Shown piece by piece: positions 10,721 through 22,796 of a stretch of 64,000 nucleotides of DNA (position 1 is its first letter; each line of letters begins with the position of its first letter). The position numbers and the translations under genes were made by a program. Source of the stretch: Magicicada septendecula. Its lineage: Eukaryota > Arthropoda > Insecta > Hemiptera > Cicadidae. The stretch covers positions 433,211,958 to 433,275,957 of the forward strand of contig CM068372.1 in the NCBI GenBank assembly GCA_034769895.1, read 5' to 3'. Below the pieces are notes generated by a model, which saw nothing but the letters and a program-made list of their open reading frames with translations, did not search any database and was not told the origin of the DNA.

Positions 10721-10993
10721 ATGCATTATTTCCCTGCTTAATAAACAAAAATTTAATAAACTTGTTTATTAAATGTTTGCCTTTTTACATTAGACAAAAT
10801 TGTACAGTACATTTTACCAATACAATATTTGTTTACATTAATTGTGCTCATAATAACGAATAATGCTTTTCCCATTAGCCTTATGTAAGGTGGGCTGAAT
10901 AAAATATTTCCCTCCCATACATGTTGACTTGCTGCGTGGTTTTGTAGTATCCACTTTAATTCGTGTTCACCTTTAACTGTCACAGTGACCTAT
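10721..10993 (-). other. Sequence between gypsy pol end and LTR
   Basis: A purine run GGGAGGGAAA at about 10,908-10,917 on the minus strand could be a polypurine tract, the primer for plus-strand synthesis. That is uncertain because no clear TG start of an LTR follows it. Confidence 0.3.
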
Positions 10994-11500
10994 TTATTCA
11001 TTAGTAGAATTTCTTAAAGAGCTCGCATGGTACTTGCCTACTTCTCTCTGTCTTGTGTTATCATAAACAATGAAAGTTTGTTTGCCAACTTGTCTTAGCA
11101 AAGTGTAAGGTCCATCATACAATCTGAAGAACTTTTTAGCAGTATTGTCAATACGTTTTTCAACTGGATTTGTTTTTAATAATACTCTCTCTTCCACATT
11201 AAATTTCTGTAACTTGTGAGTTCTATTGAATCTTTCTATTCTCTTCTTACCTTTTTCAATTATTCTTCTTTTAGAATGTTCAATCTTAATGCTTAAAGGT
11301 ACCCGTAAGTTTAAGCAGGTTTGTGAACATACCGCTTCCAAAATCTGTCGGGTTGACAATCTTGATGTTGACAATCCTGTCAGTGTGTAGCTCGTTGCTT
11401 CGCTATAATTATCATGAATGGGGATTTTTATAATTTTTAAGATATTATCTAATATCAAAAACGTTTCTAATATTAAACTTATCCAATGTAGACAATGTGC
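10994..11500 (-). pseudogene. Ty3/gypsy integrase C-terminus
   Basis: The frame ends at 10,994 and is open for 154 codons; only the 3' end of pol remains. It includes KRIERFNRTHKLQKFNVEER, then RVLLKTNP, FFRLYDGPYTL and a terminal GKYHASSL. This is the linker and GPY/F-like module at the end of gypsy integrases, which joins element cDNA to chromosomal DNA. The catalytic core, RNase H and reverse transcriptase are missing upstream (beyond about 11,500 the sequence is unrelated), so the element is 5'-truncated. The long LTR to its left on the same strand is its likely 3' LTR. Confidence 0.75.
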
Positions 11501-12337
11501 TTATTCTAAAATTGTAAACCAGTCCTGCAGCTTGAAGGTCATACTAGTCACATATAACTTATTTAGGTAAAATTAAATAGAAATAAGTAAAGAAAATTTT
11601 GTTGCTAAAATCAACTATAATAACTTAGTTTAATTGAGAAAATATGTAAAGCACATAATTTACTAATAGAAGCAAAGTCTCCAAGCCTAAGAGTTAAATG
11701 TGTAAAATAATAATGGGTAAATTGGTAATGTAATAATAACTTTAAAAGTGTATCTCGTCACTGCACGTAATTGAATGTTTACTGGTTTCTCTCTAGCAGG
11801 GTGTGGGTTGAGCTGTACCACAGCTAGAGGGCGCAACAGGCTATCAGCCTAATGGTTGAGGGAAGGTGATAAACTATAAAATTTTAATTTTAGTACGTAG
11901 GCTTTCTACGTACGTATTTCTACGTAATTTTTTTTAAATTATAAAATTTTAAGTAAATCATAGGCCTAGCTTTAAATGTACAATGCAATAGAGTAAAATT
12001 ATTTCACGATTGTTACTAAAATATTATAATCATAATATCTTACCTTATGCCATCACCATGGTCTAGTAATGGCGTATCAAAATTTTCAAATTCGTATACT
12101 GTATAAAAAAATACATAATATGTCTTCTTCTTAAGAGGTGTATTATAAACACACCCCACCCACAAACACGCGCAGGCGCGTATACTTCGTCGAACTTTTT
12201 TTAATTGTTGTGGTGCCAAATGATAAAAATACTAAACTTTTAGTATTTCTGCCACACAATAATTCTGGAACCATTTAATTTTTACATTTTGTTATCTACA
12301 GAAATAACAAAGAACAATAAAATCAGAATATAAAACT
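11501..12337. other. AT-rich stretch with a small imperfect inverted repeat
   Basis: No gene was recognised. TATAAAATTTTA recurs in inverted form around 11,876-11,950 with several TACGTA blocks between, a possible MITE remnant. A GC-richer patch lies at about 11,800-11,870. Confidence 0.4.
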
Positions 12338-12367
12338 ATACTCGAAAGTATAGTTACTTTCGAGTAT
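12338..12367. repeat. Perfect 13-bp hairpin
   Basis: ATACTCGAAAGTA (12,338-12,350) and its exact reverse complement (12,355-12,367) surround a TAGT loop. A second perfect hairpin begins at the next base. Confidence 0.9.
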
Positions 12368-12400
12368 CCACAGTTCTGCCTATATGGAGCAGAACTGTGG
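12368..12400. repeat. Perfect 12-bp hairpin at a LINE 5' break
   Basis: CCACAGTTCTGC (12,368-12,379) pairs exactly with GCAGAACTGTGG (12,389-12,400). The right arm is coding sequence of the LINE tail (the AELW part of YGAELW). The left arm therefore looks like an inverted duplication made when the truncated copy was inserted. Confidence 0.88.
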
Positions 12401-12772
12401 GAAATTAATAAAAGAAATAAATCATAATAAGAGCTATGGAGATGGGTTACTGGCGGAGGTGCTGTAGACTAACAAGACTAGATAGAGTGAGAAATGTAGA
12501 GATAAGACAAGCGATGGGAATCGACCTTGACATTATGGAAACAACAGAAGCAAGAAGGCTGAATTGGTTCGGACACCTAAAAAGAATGTCAGATGAGAGA
12601 TGGCCAAGGAAGGTGTGCGAATGAACTCCACCCTCTAGAAGAAGAAAAGGAAGACCTAAACATTCATGGAAAATGGACGTCGAAGATGCAATGAATGCAA
12701 CAGGACTGTTCAAACCGGCACCAGTGGAAGCTAGGATGCGAGAGGCAGAGCGAGCCGTAATTAAATCGCCTA
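12382..12772 (+). pseudogene. LINE reverse transcriptase C-terminal tail
   Basis: This is the end of a non-LTR retrotransposon pol, beyond the catalytic core. It reads YGAELW, then after a frameshift YWRRCCRLTRLDRVRN, EARRLNWFGHLKRMSDERWP, a stop, TPPSRRRKGRP and HSWKMDVEDAM. The RNEEIRQ, GHLKRM and KGRP blocks are typical of a widespread LINE group often annotated as endonuclease-reverse transcriptase. The copy is 5'-truncated and carries a frameshift and a stop, so it is dead. An A-run follows at about 12,772-12,782, consistent with a 3' tail. Confidence 0.8.
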
Positions 12773-12782
12773 AAAAAAAAAC

Positions 12783-15700
12783 TACGGTATCGCTATTTCA
12801 GTTCAGTATAGTTGTGTGTGTGTGTTTCTGCATTAGGTACCGTAAATATATAGCTGTTATCAGATTCTACAAATGTTCATAAGATTCCTATATGAGGAGT
12901 CAGGTACAAAAAGCCTTCAAGCTGGCTGGGCGTTGTTCTCGTTGCAGTTTTATATTTCTGTGCGTCGTAAATGTATAACTCGCTCAAAATTGTTGCTTAC
13001 GCTACTAACAATGATTATTATAATACTATAGCCATTTTTTTCTTTCCCAGTTTTTTCAAGTACAATCCTTATCAATTTGTCAGGAAATGCTAACTTACTA
13101 GATTTTACAGCTTTATGAATTAAAACTCTTCATTCTTCAAACATTTATCCCAACTGGATACACTGGGACCACGTACCGATGCCAGTTGAACCGTCTCAGT
13201 CAGTTAAGTAGCTGGCACCTGTGATCTTTGCTTAAGCTGCCGCTGGTGACTAGTTGAGATCCAGGTGCTACGCAACTGTCAGACTAGTAATTAGGGCGCT
13301 CAATGACACCAGCGTCAACTTGTCTAGAGAAATGTGGTAGCATTCTGTGTAATGATGTCTGTCATTCATCATTCTATACTATCAGTTATGTAAAAATTAT
13401 GTAGTCAAACATCATGTGGATTTTACATGATGAGATAAACATGGAAAACGACACTCATGCACGGGTGCACACATACACGAGTGCACAAACTTAAGTTGAA
13501 ATTAAAATATTATTAATCCTAACATGTTAAGTTATTTATTAAGTTCTACAAAAGCGTTCTACAAACGTTAAGAACTAAAGTGTTGATAAATACGTCTTTC
13601 GGCGCTCAACGTTAGACCCTTTTGAAGATAAATATGGACAAATTATAGGAGTCAACATTCTGTGGGCAAGTGCTACATTCTTTTCCCCGTAATCAAAACA
13701 GTAACAACATGTAAACAAAAGAAAAGGAGACACATGACAAGAAAACTAAGCGGATGTGTCAGAAGGTACAAGGAAGACAGGATTGATAGGATGATGGCGA
13801 AGGCATCATGGAAGGGACTGCCAGAATCTACGCTTGGTAAATGGGTCGGAGAGAGCTGAGAAAAGAATAATTGTATTTTTACGAGATCATTATTCAAAAC
13901 AACATCATTTACTTCCAACCTATTTTTGAATTTGTAATTTTTAATTTCAAATTATTTTATTTCTCCCACAAGATATTGGTTTTAAAGCCAACTTTTACCT
14001 AATACTTCTTAACTAAAATTATTGTTTTATATTAACTAGCTGTTTTTTTAGTATAACATTACTGACAACGGAAGCTGGATGAGAGATTACTTGTGTATGT
14101 TTTGCGACCTAAAATAAAACGGCTTGCATAAAACATTTACTTTTATGGTTGAGTTTTAAATCCGTAGGTGTTATCTGATTTACTACTATTCACACACGCA
14201 GCGCCCTCGCGTGTGTTTGTTAAGGTTTACTAATTACTTTGTCTTCACTTAACCTAATGTGAAACAAAAATACATATAATTTTGTATATACACTTTATAT
14301 AGTATGAATTAACTATGTTACTAGTAATAGTAACAAAATAATAAAATAATAAACTACATTTTAAGGGTCCAATAAGATGAAACTTTGTAAAAGTTAAACA
14401 AACTCAGTTTACCAAATTCGTCCTGCAATTTTTTTTATACACTCGCTCTAAGATATCAAAATTTTTGTAGATGGTCCGTGAACAGCAGGCAAATGTTATT
14501 TTTACATTATTTTTATTCTATATTTTCTTGTCCCTGACAACAAACAAGTTGATGAAGTTTAGCTAAAAGAAATCAAGAAGTAATACGGAGTCATCTACAT
14601 CTACGGAGTGAAGCACAATTTTTACGTTTATATTGCCTTATTTAATTAGAAAATGTTTTTAAATTATGTTTATATAAATGCAAACAGATTATACTTACAT
14701 TCATTAGTACCCTATGCGTTGCAGCCTATTATTAACAAAAACGTTTATTATTTAAATCTAAAATAAATACAAACGGAAACAATCAACTGCTTTCCTTTTA
14801 CTTAATAAAAAATGTCATTTCTTATTATCGATTAAAATCGATCTATACTTAACTAATGTTCCATTTCACAAATGTCTCTGTATTTTGACACACTTGTTAA
14901 AAACGCTTTAGATACAATTTCTTTTTACCGCTATTATTTCTTTACATAAATTTTGCGTATTTGCCTTATACATAAATCCAGCAAACTTGAAGTGTCTCAA
15001 ATACCTATACTGAAATCTTCTACTTTCCCTAATCAGCACTTCTTTAAAGTTTACGATTTAGCAGTTCCAGCGAAATTTTTCTACATGTGTTCGTAACACC
15101 TAGTAGACCAAACGCCTAAAATAGTACACACGTCACACGCTTCAGAGTTCACAGAGGTGCTACTGTTCGACAGGAGATTAGAATTCAAATGAAAATTTGC
15201 CCTAATTCTCGTACTCTGATTGGTTAATTCGTTACGCTTCCTTGCTTTTGTGGTCAAGGTAACATTATATTTGATTTAGACTATTTGAAAGCAACTTGCG
15301 GTCTGTACAAAAAAACCACTGTAATATTACAACCTATTTATTAGGCTATAAAACTTGCTTTCTTAAGAAACTCATATATTCGGTTCTTTATTACTTACAA
15401 TTACTGACATTTTGATAGGCCTTTTCATTAGACGCAAGTCTCATTTCATAATTCAACATATTACGAAAAGTATTTGATTTAATATGTTTTTATTACTACC
15501 ACTTAAAATAATTAAATATTCTCTCATATGCGCACTCACGACACACATAAGCATCTTTCCGCACCATTTTACAAGACTACCAATTGCGTTTACTGTCTCA
15601 AAATACTTAAAAATTAACAATTTGAACATGCTTCTTATTGACTACCACACAGCGTTCAAACCTGCATACTTTATATATACAAATTATGGATGCTTTAAAT

Positions 15701-16176
15701 CCCAGTAATATTGTATATGCATATTCTGCTCATTGAAATACATCATATTACCATACTTTCTATCATAATAGAGAAAACTAGTAGTAGGCCTACACTAGTC
15801 TATTTCAATTATATTCGTGTAGTTTGCAGTAGTACTGGTGAAAATCGATAATGCGGAAGTTGTATACATTTCGGTTAAGACCTTCTATTACGTGATTACT
15901 TTAAACATTTTTAAATGTTGTAATAAAGTGTTTACAAGTTCTTTCTGACCAATAAACTACAAAAGATTCGAAGCACTTCAAATAGTAGCTAACACAGACT
16001 CATTAAATACTTAATGACTTAAACAAATTTATAGGTAATTAAATACAAGTGTTTTGAAGCAAATTCAAACTATAAAACTGCATATTGTTCTTTTCGAATT
16101 ATTAAATCACAACCCTATTGGAATCAGTTTTTAAATTCCAAATTAATTTTAAAAAGCTGAAGTTACTGCATTTATA
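12783..16176. other. Long AT-rich stretch, nothing firm
   Basis: A GT run lies at about 12,810-12,826. GC-richer patches occur at 13,150-13,360 and 15,080-15,260. A 65-codon frame at 13,662-13,859 has a basic C-terminal part but no family I recognise. No terminal repeats or RNA genes were recognised. Confidence 0.5.
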
Positions 16177-16422
16177 CAGTACAACCGCTTTTATTCGGAT
16201 CAACTGGGACCGGAGGACATCCAAAGTAAAAAAGTCAAACCTCCGCTCAACAGTCCCTGAAAGAACCAAGGCGTACCGCGCGGCTGTTGTGTGCAATGTG
16301 ACGGTTGCATGACTAGTACAACGCGCCAACAGCCGCTAGTTGCGGTATTCACAGCCAGGAGGCGGAGCTGTTATCTCAGCATCTACTCAGTTCGGCCCCA
16401 CGACGCTGAGAGCACGCCGTAC

Positions 16423-16483
16423 GGAGCCTCCGCCGGGAATTGAACCCGCGCCCGCGCTAGCCACTAGACCAACAGGAGACTCC
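16423..16483 (-). repeat. tRNA-derived SINE head
   Basis: On the minus strand, a seven-pair acceptor stem GGAGTCT/AGGCTCC (one G-T pair) closes the unit. Box A is TGGTCTAGTGGCTAG (16,471-16,457) and box B GGGTTCAATTCCC (16,447-16,435). The anticodon arm is missing and only nine bases separate the two boxes, so this is not a functional tRNA. The GC-rich sequence running down to about 16,330 is the probable SINE body. Normal SINE transcription would be by RNA polymerase III; this copy is probably too short between boxes. Confidence 0.72.
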
Positions 16484-16699
16484 TGGAGTCATCCGGTTAA
16501 CGAAAATCCTGAGAATAGAAGATCTAATATTTTAGTGTAAATAACTGTACTACAGTATATCTAAAATTCAATACATACCAACTTTTAATTTTTACCAAAT
16601 TAGTTTACATAAACAGTACACGACATATTAAAACCTTCAGTTGTTACATGTTATATTTATTAAATAGTTAGTATGTTTATTTTGTTTTAATTTTTTGTA

Positions 16700-17560
16700 A
16701 TGTTTACGTGCTGAGCGATCACGTAGCCGTTTCAGTACCATTAGATCGAATTCCGTCAAATATGGTATAAGTTTTTCCATTGGGTTGTTGCCTCAACGTG
16801 AGTCATTACCTCTTCCGGGTGATCACCAGTCTCGTTTTCCGATCCGCAATTGTCGACGTCGTCTGCAGTTACACAAGAAGCTATGACTTCATCATCTGTC
16901 ATTACGCCGTCCACTATCATTGTCTGATTATAACCAGGAATTTACATCTTCATTGTTAACTCTGAACAACGAGGAATGTTTAAAAACGTTTCGACGAACT
17001 CCGTAAAACTGACATTATCACAGACCTCCTTGTTTGAAGCGCAGACTTCTTTAATGTTATCACAAATTTTTGGTCATATTGTTTTTAAGACTTGTTAATT
17101 GTTAACCCAGGAAGATGATCCCGAGCAGATGCGACCATGTTCAAAACAAATTTTATGGTGATTGGTGATTTCTTTCAGCTGTGTAATCACGTCAGTTTCA
17201 TCGGTTACTTCAAGTACTGTTCTTAGGAGTTGTTTCTTGTAAAATGTTTTGTAGTTTCCTAATACGTTTTAATCCAAAGGTTGTAACAAAGAATTTACTC
17301 TGGGTGGAATAAACTTCACTGTACTCCGGGCGCGAATACTTCATGATAACAATTTTTTAAAATTTTACACTCTATCTAGGTATTTTTTTGCAATTTACAT
17401 AAAACAGGCAGGAATGCCAATTTTAGGTATTTTTCATCTGTTTACCTTTATCTATTTTGTTAAGTGCATCTAACTTTTTGTCCATAGACACAGCCACTCT
17501 TTTCCTCTTTGATACAATTTCGCACTTACGTAATCTAAACACAACAACACGGGAAACTCT
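16700..17560 (-). pseudogene. Pogo/jerky-like transposase, internally deleted
   Basis: The N-terminal CENP-B-like DNA-binding segment is at about 17,560-17,420 (SKRKRVAVSMDKKLDALNKI). After a short unrecognised gap comes the end of the catalytic domain (FIPPRVNSLLQPLD at about 17,310-17,270, then NYKTFYKKQLLR) and an acidic C-terminus (MTDDEVIASCVTADDVD near 16,900). The first and second catalytic Asp regions are gone and stops interrupt the rest. It is distinct in sequence from the Tigger relic at 2,942-5,507. Confidence 0.72.
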
Positions 17561-17760
17561 AATACAGCACAACGCAGCGGTACACGCACTCGTTACTATC
17601 AAATCAGACATTGCTGTGAGAGAAGGGAATTTTCACTCACAGAACCTTTGGCTAGACGGTATCTGAAAAGGCGGGGCTGATGAGTAAACAATAAGAAGAT
17701 AAGTCTTGACGAATTCTTGAAAAGACGGTTTGCGGATCTATACAATAGAGTACACTGTGT

Positions 17761-19078
17761 AGTTATAAAAATATCTCATTGTACTGTACTGTAACTGCAC
17801 ATCAAATGTTGGGTCAGTGCACTCCGACGGTTGTTTGATTAGTTTTGTCATCGTGGGGAATTTATTGCATCTTACAAGCAATAGGCAAGGCCGATTATAA
17901 AATGATATACAGTATATATTACAGTACTAACCAAATTCGGGTATAATAAATACTGTATTACTTTATTTGCAGTACTGTACTTGCAAAGCGACTCTTCTGT
18001 TTTAAACAACAATGTTCAAACAAAAAATATATACCGTATACGATTAATTATTTTCAATTCGAATTACAGAAGAATCCTATTCAACGAGGTTTGTATAAAA
18101 GAGAATGTGCTGTATTTATTGATCAGTTCTTATAATTTTACAAACGTTTAGCTGTGCAAATATCTTGAAATTGCGACATTTTGATAGTAAAATCTATCAG
18201 TCATTATTTAAGGAATTCAGTGTTTACAATTTATTTAGTAATAAATGTAACTAATAAATAATTAACTAGTAATAAATAAATAAATGTTTTGTAGCTGATA
18301 AATGTTTTAGTAACATCAAACAGTTAGACACATTAGACATTTAGATATCTAACATTAAAGTAACATATAATTTAACTGATAATGTCTCATGTTTTACAGT
18401 AATATAAAAGTAAAATATATCAGAAATGTCAAGCCACATCAGTGCTTATTACTGTTTTGAGTCTCGATGTAAAACAACTTTATACTATTAGATTTTACTG
18501 ACATTTCTCTTCATTATATTTTACTTAAGTTTATATCACGTAAGTTGGATTTACCGTGTTGGGTAATCTAACAGCAGCCGTGTTTGTCCGTCTGTATCCT
18601 CTCTACTTATCGACGCTGGACACAAACAACGTAATTCGAAACTGTCGGCCGCTAAGCTCTCTTCGTAAAATGTGGTAATCTCTGAAAAACAGATTGTAAG
18701 CTCCTATCCAGCCGTCTGTAAACATTATTTAATTTAATCTAATCTTTGGAAAATGAAGTAAACACTAGGGTTTTGTGCTTCTCTTGTTGACGAGATGTTT
18801 ATATAACTTATTTAAGTTCCTCCTGGACAGTGAATAAAACATAATATTCTATGTCAGTCAAATTTCTCACTTGCTGTAGAAACATTATAGTAATTTTGTT
18901 TTAGAATGTTCCCCAACTTCAATTATGCAGTACATAATTCATGTAATAGTAAAACAGATATGTACATTTTATTAGAAATTGTTTAAGAAATTAACAAGTA
19001 AATTATTTAAGAAATTTATTTAAGTAAATTAATAAATAAGTAAATTTTTAAAGTAATTTTAAGTAAATTATTTTGTTT
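17761..19078. other. AT-rich stretch, nothing firm
   Basis: AGTAAAATATATCAGAAATGTC near 18,408 recurs in imperfect inverted form near 18,500-18,530, a possible small MITE. A GC-richer patch lies at about 18,545-18,730. No gene was recognised. Confidence 0.45.
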
Positions 19079-19084
19079 GCGCGC

Positions 19085-19164
<80 letters not shown>
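19079..19164. repeat. Compound (GC)n(GT)n microsatellite
   Basis: About ten GC units run directly into about 33 GT units without interruption. Alternating purine-pyrimidine DNA of this kind is the best known former of left-handed Z-DNA. Confidence 0.97.
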
Positions 19165-19166
<2 letters not shown>

Positions 19167-19766
19167 AAATATGTGTACCGTAATTTCGCAACCTAGCTAC
19201 GATATACTGTAGTTAATTTTTTAGATTAACAAAATGATTATGTGTTCATTACCAATAAACTTTTAGAAATTTATAAATGTGTATGTAGGCATCCCAATTG
19301 CCACAAATATACCTGTGCAGATGTTATTATAAGGCGTTGGTAATAGAGAAGCTTGGAAATCTACTGTTTCATAGATACAAAGGTCGTGAGGTTTGGAAAC
19401 AAACTACGACTAAGACGGAGAACAATTTGAATTTTTTTTTTTTGAGTTACAGGACTGTTAAAACGAGACTCGTTTGTGTGCAATAGTTTTCCTGTTACAA
19501 ACATTTGTCTAAGGTAAGAAATTACAACGTCACTATGAAATAAATTAACGTGAAATAATATAACCTGAAATTGTAAAAACTGTAATGTGGCGTATTTGTT
19601 ACATATTTCGTCGCTTCACTGAACAAATTGGGTTCCTCTACTGACTTCGAATGATATCCACTAGTTTATATACCTTCACGGTTTCTCTTAAATTTTATGG
19701 TGCACCTACAATGATATCACTGGCTAACAAATGTGTCTTTTTCCCTTTTGAGTTTGAATTGCAGTA
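19165..19766. other. AT-rich stretch, nothing recognised
   Basis: Only short frames are present and none resembles a known family. Confidence 0.5.
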
Positions 19767-19993
19767 ATAGACGAGATCATATAAGAAATGAAGAGATAAG
19801 AAGTGATTTAGATATTTTTGCAGTTAATAAAAGATTAAACAGTACGGAATAAAATAGATTCGATACATCAGTAGAATGAAAGAAACTAGAATACCGAAGA
19901 TGGCGAAAGATTACAATCCTAGAGGCAGAAGAATAGTTGGTAGACCTAATAAAAGGTGGACTGTGGAACAGGGGCAGGCCGCTAAAGCCTAAA
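19767..19993 (+). pseudogene. LINE reverse transcriptase C-terminal tail
   Basis: The first part reads RNEEIRSDLDIFAVNKRL and then stops; after a frameshift the sequence continues ISRMKETRIPKMAKDYNPRG and GRRIVGRPNKRW. These are the RNEDIR and NPRGRRxxGRPxKRW blocks at the extreme C-terminus of LINE pol proteins found across arthropods. The fragment is short, frameshifted and 5'-truncated. It belongs to the same broad group as the fragments at 21-27 kb but is a different copy. Confidence 0.75.
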
Positions 19994-21250
19994 ATCATTA
20001 AGAAGATGGTAATGACACATATACTATACCCAATTGTACAATAGACGTTATTAGGCCAGATATAGGTCATCGCTACCCAAAATCTATGAAAATTACACTC
20101 ATTGGGAAACCTAAATTGAATCTTATGAAAATAGTACGTAAATTAATAATTTTGGTTTATAACGTATAAAACTGAGTATAGGTTATATGTTGGTGGTTGA
20201 CCTTTCAATGTTGCATATATTAACACGAGAATTTATTCCAGAAAAATTATTTGACATTTACGAGAATCAATATTAATTGCAATGAAGAGATCGGACAGAA
20301 ATTGAATATCAAACCCTGAAATACATTAACTGATTATGAATGGGCAAGCAAGAATAGAATATGAAGTATGTTATCGCGGAAAAACAAAATAGAATTACAC
20401 AATGATACATAAATTTTTAATATACTGATTTACTTGTTTACAACTTTGTTTAAGAACTTCTTATTTATATGAGAGAAAATTGTCATGAACACTTTATGTG
20501 TATTTCAAAATCAGGAAAGTACAACTGCACTTTAAAGGATTTTTAAAATACATTCTTATTAAGCATGAAATGCTTAAAGCATATCACAAAACAAAATATT
20601 TGCAGAAATTATTTCTTAAGCATTTTTAAGATCCCTGGTCATAATTTCTATAATACAAACATATAAACAGTAGTAATATTTTATATAACGCTCCACACAA
20701 GAGAGTAAATCTTCCTTTCAAAAGTGTGGCTAAGAATGGGAAATTATACTTAGTAGGTGATTAAGTACACATAAAGAAAGAAGAGTATAGTACAAATGAA
20801 AAATCTTTTTGTAAGCTACAAGGAAACATAATGTTTAATTAAAATATAGTAGTTCTATTTTTTTATTGAACTCCTACAATAAAAATCATCTTATTTTTGC
20901 AAATCAAAATCAAGAAACTGTTATTCTATGAAAGACAACTGTTGAAACCATAGACATATGACACTATAAGAGTTATGGAACAGACAGCCCTATAAAGGGA
21001 AGAGTGGTAAAGAAAGGTAAATTTAGACTTATAGGCTGTAGGTTCGTTTTCTGGCGTATGCGTAATTGTTATTTAATGCGAAATATATAACGCATAAATA
21101 GCTACAAATAAATAATGTAGCTATTTACAAAACGTTGAATCATTATTTTCATTAAGAGAACTTTGACTTCATTTTATTAATTTGAAGTATTATCTTCTCC
21201 TTCTTTAACTCACGGAGTAGGCACATTGCCTGATCCACCTTAACAGAGTA
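19994..21250. other. AT-rich stretch, nothing recognised
   Basis: No coding motif, RNA gene or terminal repeat was recognised in either strand. Confidence 0.5.
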
Positions 21251-22790
21251 TCTCTCTATCTCACCTTCGGTTTCCTACATCTTTTGTACCAAAGCGTCTA
21301 TATTGAAACGCAACCTTAGGTAGTCGTCCATCGTCCATTCTGTCCAGAACCATTCCCTGCAATATGTCTGGATCTTATCATTAATGGAGAATACCTGTGG
21401 CTCTTCTCTAATATCTTCACTGCAAAAACGATCCTGTCCCGTGTAACCCTTTGTTCTCAGAGACTTCATTTCCGAAGTTTTAATCTGCATTTTAATCTTC
21501 TTTGTAGAAATCTATCTTTCATATCCATATAGTAAAACATACACTGCCATTGTTTTCCAAAATGTAAGCCTTGTATCTTTATTTTGTCTTTTTCCTCAAC
21601 GTTCTATGTATAACGTCGCACATCATCTGAAACCTCGATATTTTTGTAGTGATATCCTGGCCTGTGTCATTCCCAATACTGATAGTGTTAACCAGTTAAT
21701 TGACGTCGGAGACTTGTTCCAAAGATGTTCCTTTAAGTACCATTTTTGATGTGACTGGAAACTTCCTCTAAAAAGCCATGATTTTTGTTATCTGCTTAGA
21801 TGTTTAAAAATCATATTGTTTACAAATATGTTTTAAACAATGTAAAGAATACTGCAACTCATCCTCTGTTTTCTGTATTAAGACTGAATCGTCAGCACGC
21901 AATAAAATATCCAAACTCTTTTTCTGGTTAAGTCAAATTCCTGAGGCAATATCTCGTCTCCATGATTGGATGATGTCGTCAATAGGTATATTAAAAAGGG
22001 TAGGCAAAATACTACATCTCTGCATTACTCCTTTGCTTACTACAATTTCTTCAATCTTTGTCTTCCCAGTATTTACTGTTATTTTAGAGTTACAATATAG
22101 GCTTCTAATTACATTTAACAAATGTTGTGGATAGCCGCGACATTCCATAATATACAGTAATTTATTCATGTTTGCTCGATCGAACGCTTTCTCAAAATCA
22201 ATAAATGCAACATGGGTCTGCAGGTTAAATTCTCTCCTTTTCTTAAAAATCTGTTGCAGAACAGATTAGTAAATACATTACCTATTGTTGAACGTCCAGT
22301 TTTAAGTCCATTTTACTCTTCTCCTATCAAAGCTTCAGTTACTAATTTAAGCTGGCTATACTTGAAATCGTAGCGCATATTTTATTCTCAAAATTAAGCA
22401 GTCTTATCCCTCTGTAATTATTTACATTTACTACGATTATCTTTCTTAAACAGTTAAACAACCTCCGCTTTTTTCTATGATTCTGGAACTTGACTAGTTT
22501 GCCAACATTCATTTAATAGCAGTTTACGAGCAAGAGTGTGCCACCATATTTTAAAATTTCCCTATTGATCCCATCAGGACCTGTTTTGCCTTTCTAATTT
22601 TTTTCTCTTTTAGAACATCCACCAGTCCATCCATTGATATCAGATCAACACCCATTAACTGGTGAAGTTTGTCAGTCTTGTCATTCACTGGTGAAGTCTT
22701 CTCGAATTCCTAAACCACAGCTGTCATTAGTGTTTTATCCACCTCTCTTTACCTATTACACTTATTCTTGCTCTTTAGTCCTCTAAAGTA
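21251..22790 (-). pseudogene. LINE reverse transcriptase, decayed
   Basis: The minus strand reads, in order, GPDGINREILKYGG (about 22,600), KKAEVV and LFKKDN, LKLVTEALIGEE with NGLKTGRSTI (about 22,310), IDFEKAFDRAN (about 22,190), GVMQRCSILPTLFNI (about 22,030), and RADD (about 21,895) where the catalytic box should be F/YADD. It ends in SEMKSLRTKGYTGQDRF and EDIREEPQVFSINDKIQTY (21,490-21,275). The reverse transcriptase would copy element RNA at a nicked target. Stops and frameshifts are frequent. The endonuclease half is missing. Confidence 0.85.
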
Positions 22791-22796
22791 CTGGAG

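Larger units (their letters stand above)
16177..17760 (-). mobile_element. Pogo-like DNA transposon relic (right end uncertain)
   Basis: The left end CAGTACAACCGC at 16,177 is preceded by TA and resembles pogo/Tigger terminal repeats. Between it and about 17,760 the minus strand holds the beginning and the end of a transposase with the middle missing. A degenerate right end may be near 17,756, but no clean match was found. A tRNA-derived SINE sits inside the left part. Confidence 0.6.

Noticed and set aside
13662-13859. 65-codon frame with a basic part, at first taken for a LINE tail
   Set aside because: It lacks the GRP-KRW and RNEDIR blocks of the other LINE tails in this window.
16423-16483. 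Possible tRNA gene
   Set aside because: The anticodon arm is missing, so it can only be a SINE head or pseudogene.
16980-17000. CGTTTCGACG, resembling the GAAACG side of a hammerhead on the minus strand
   Set aside because: It falls in the transposase C-terminal coding relic and no CTGANGA partner with a pairing stem II lies upstream.
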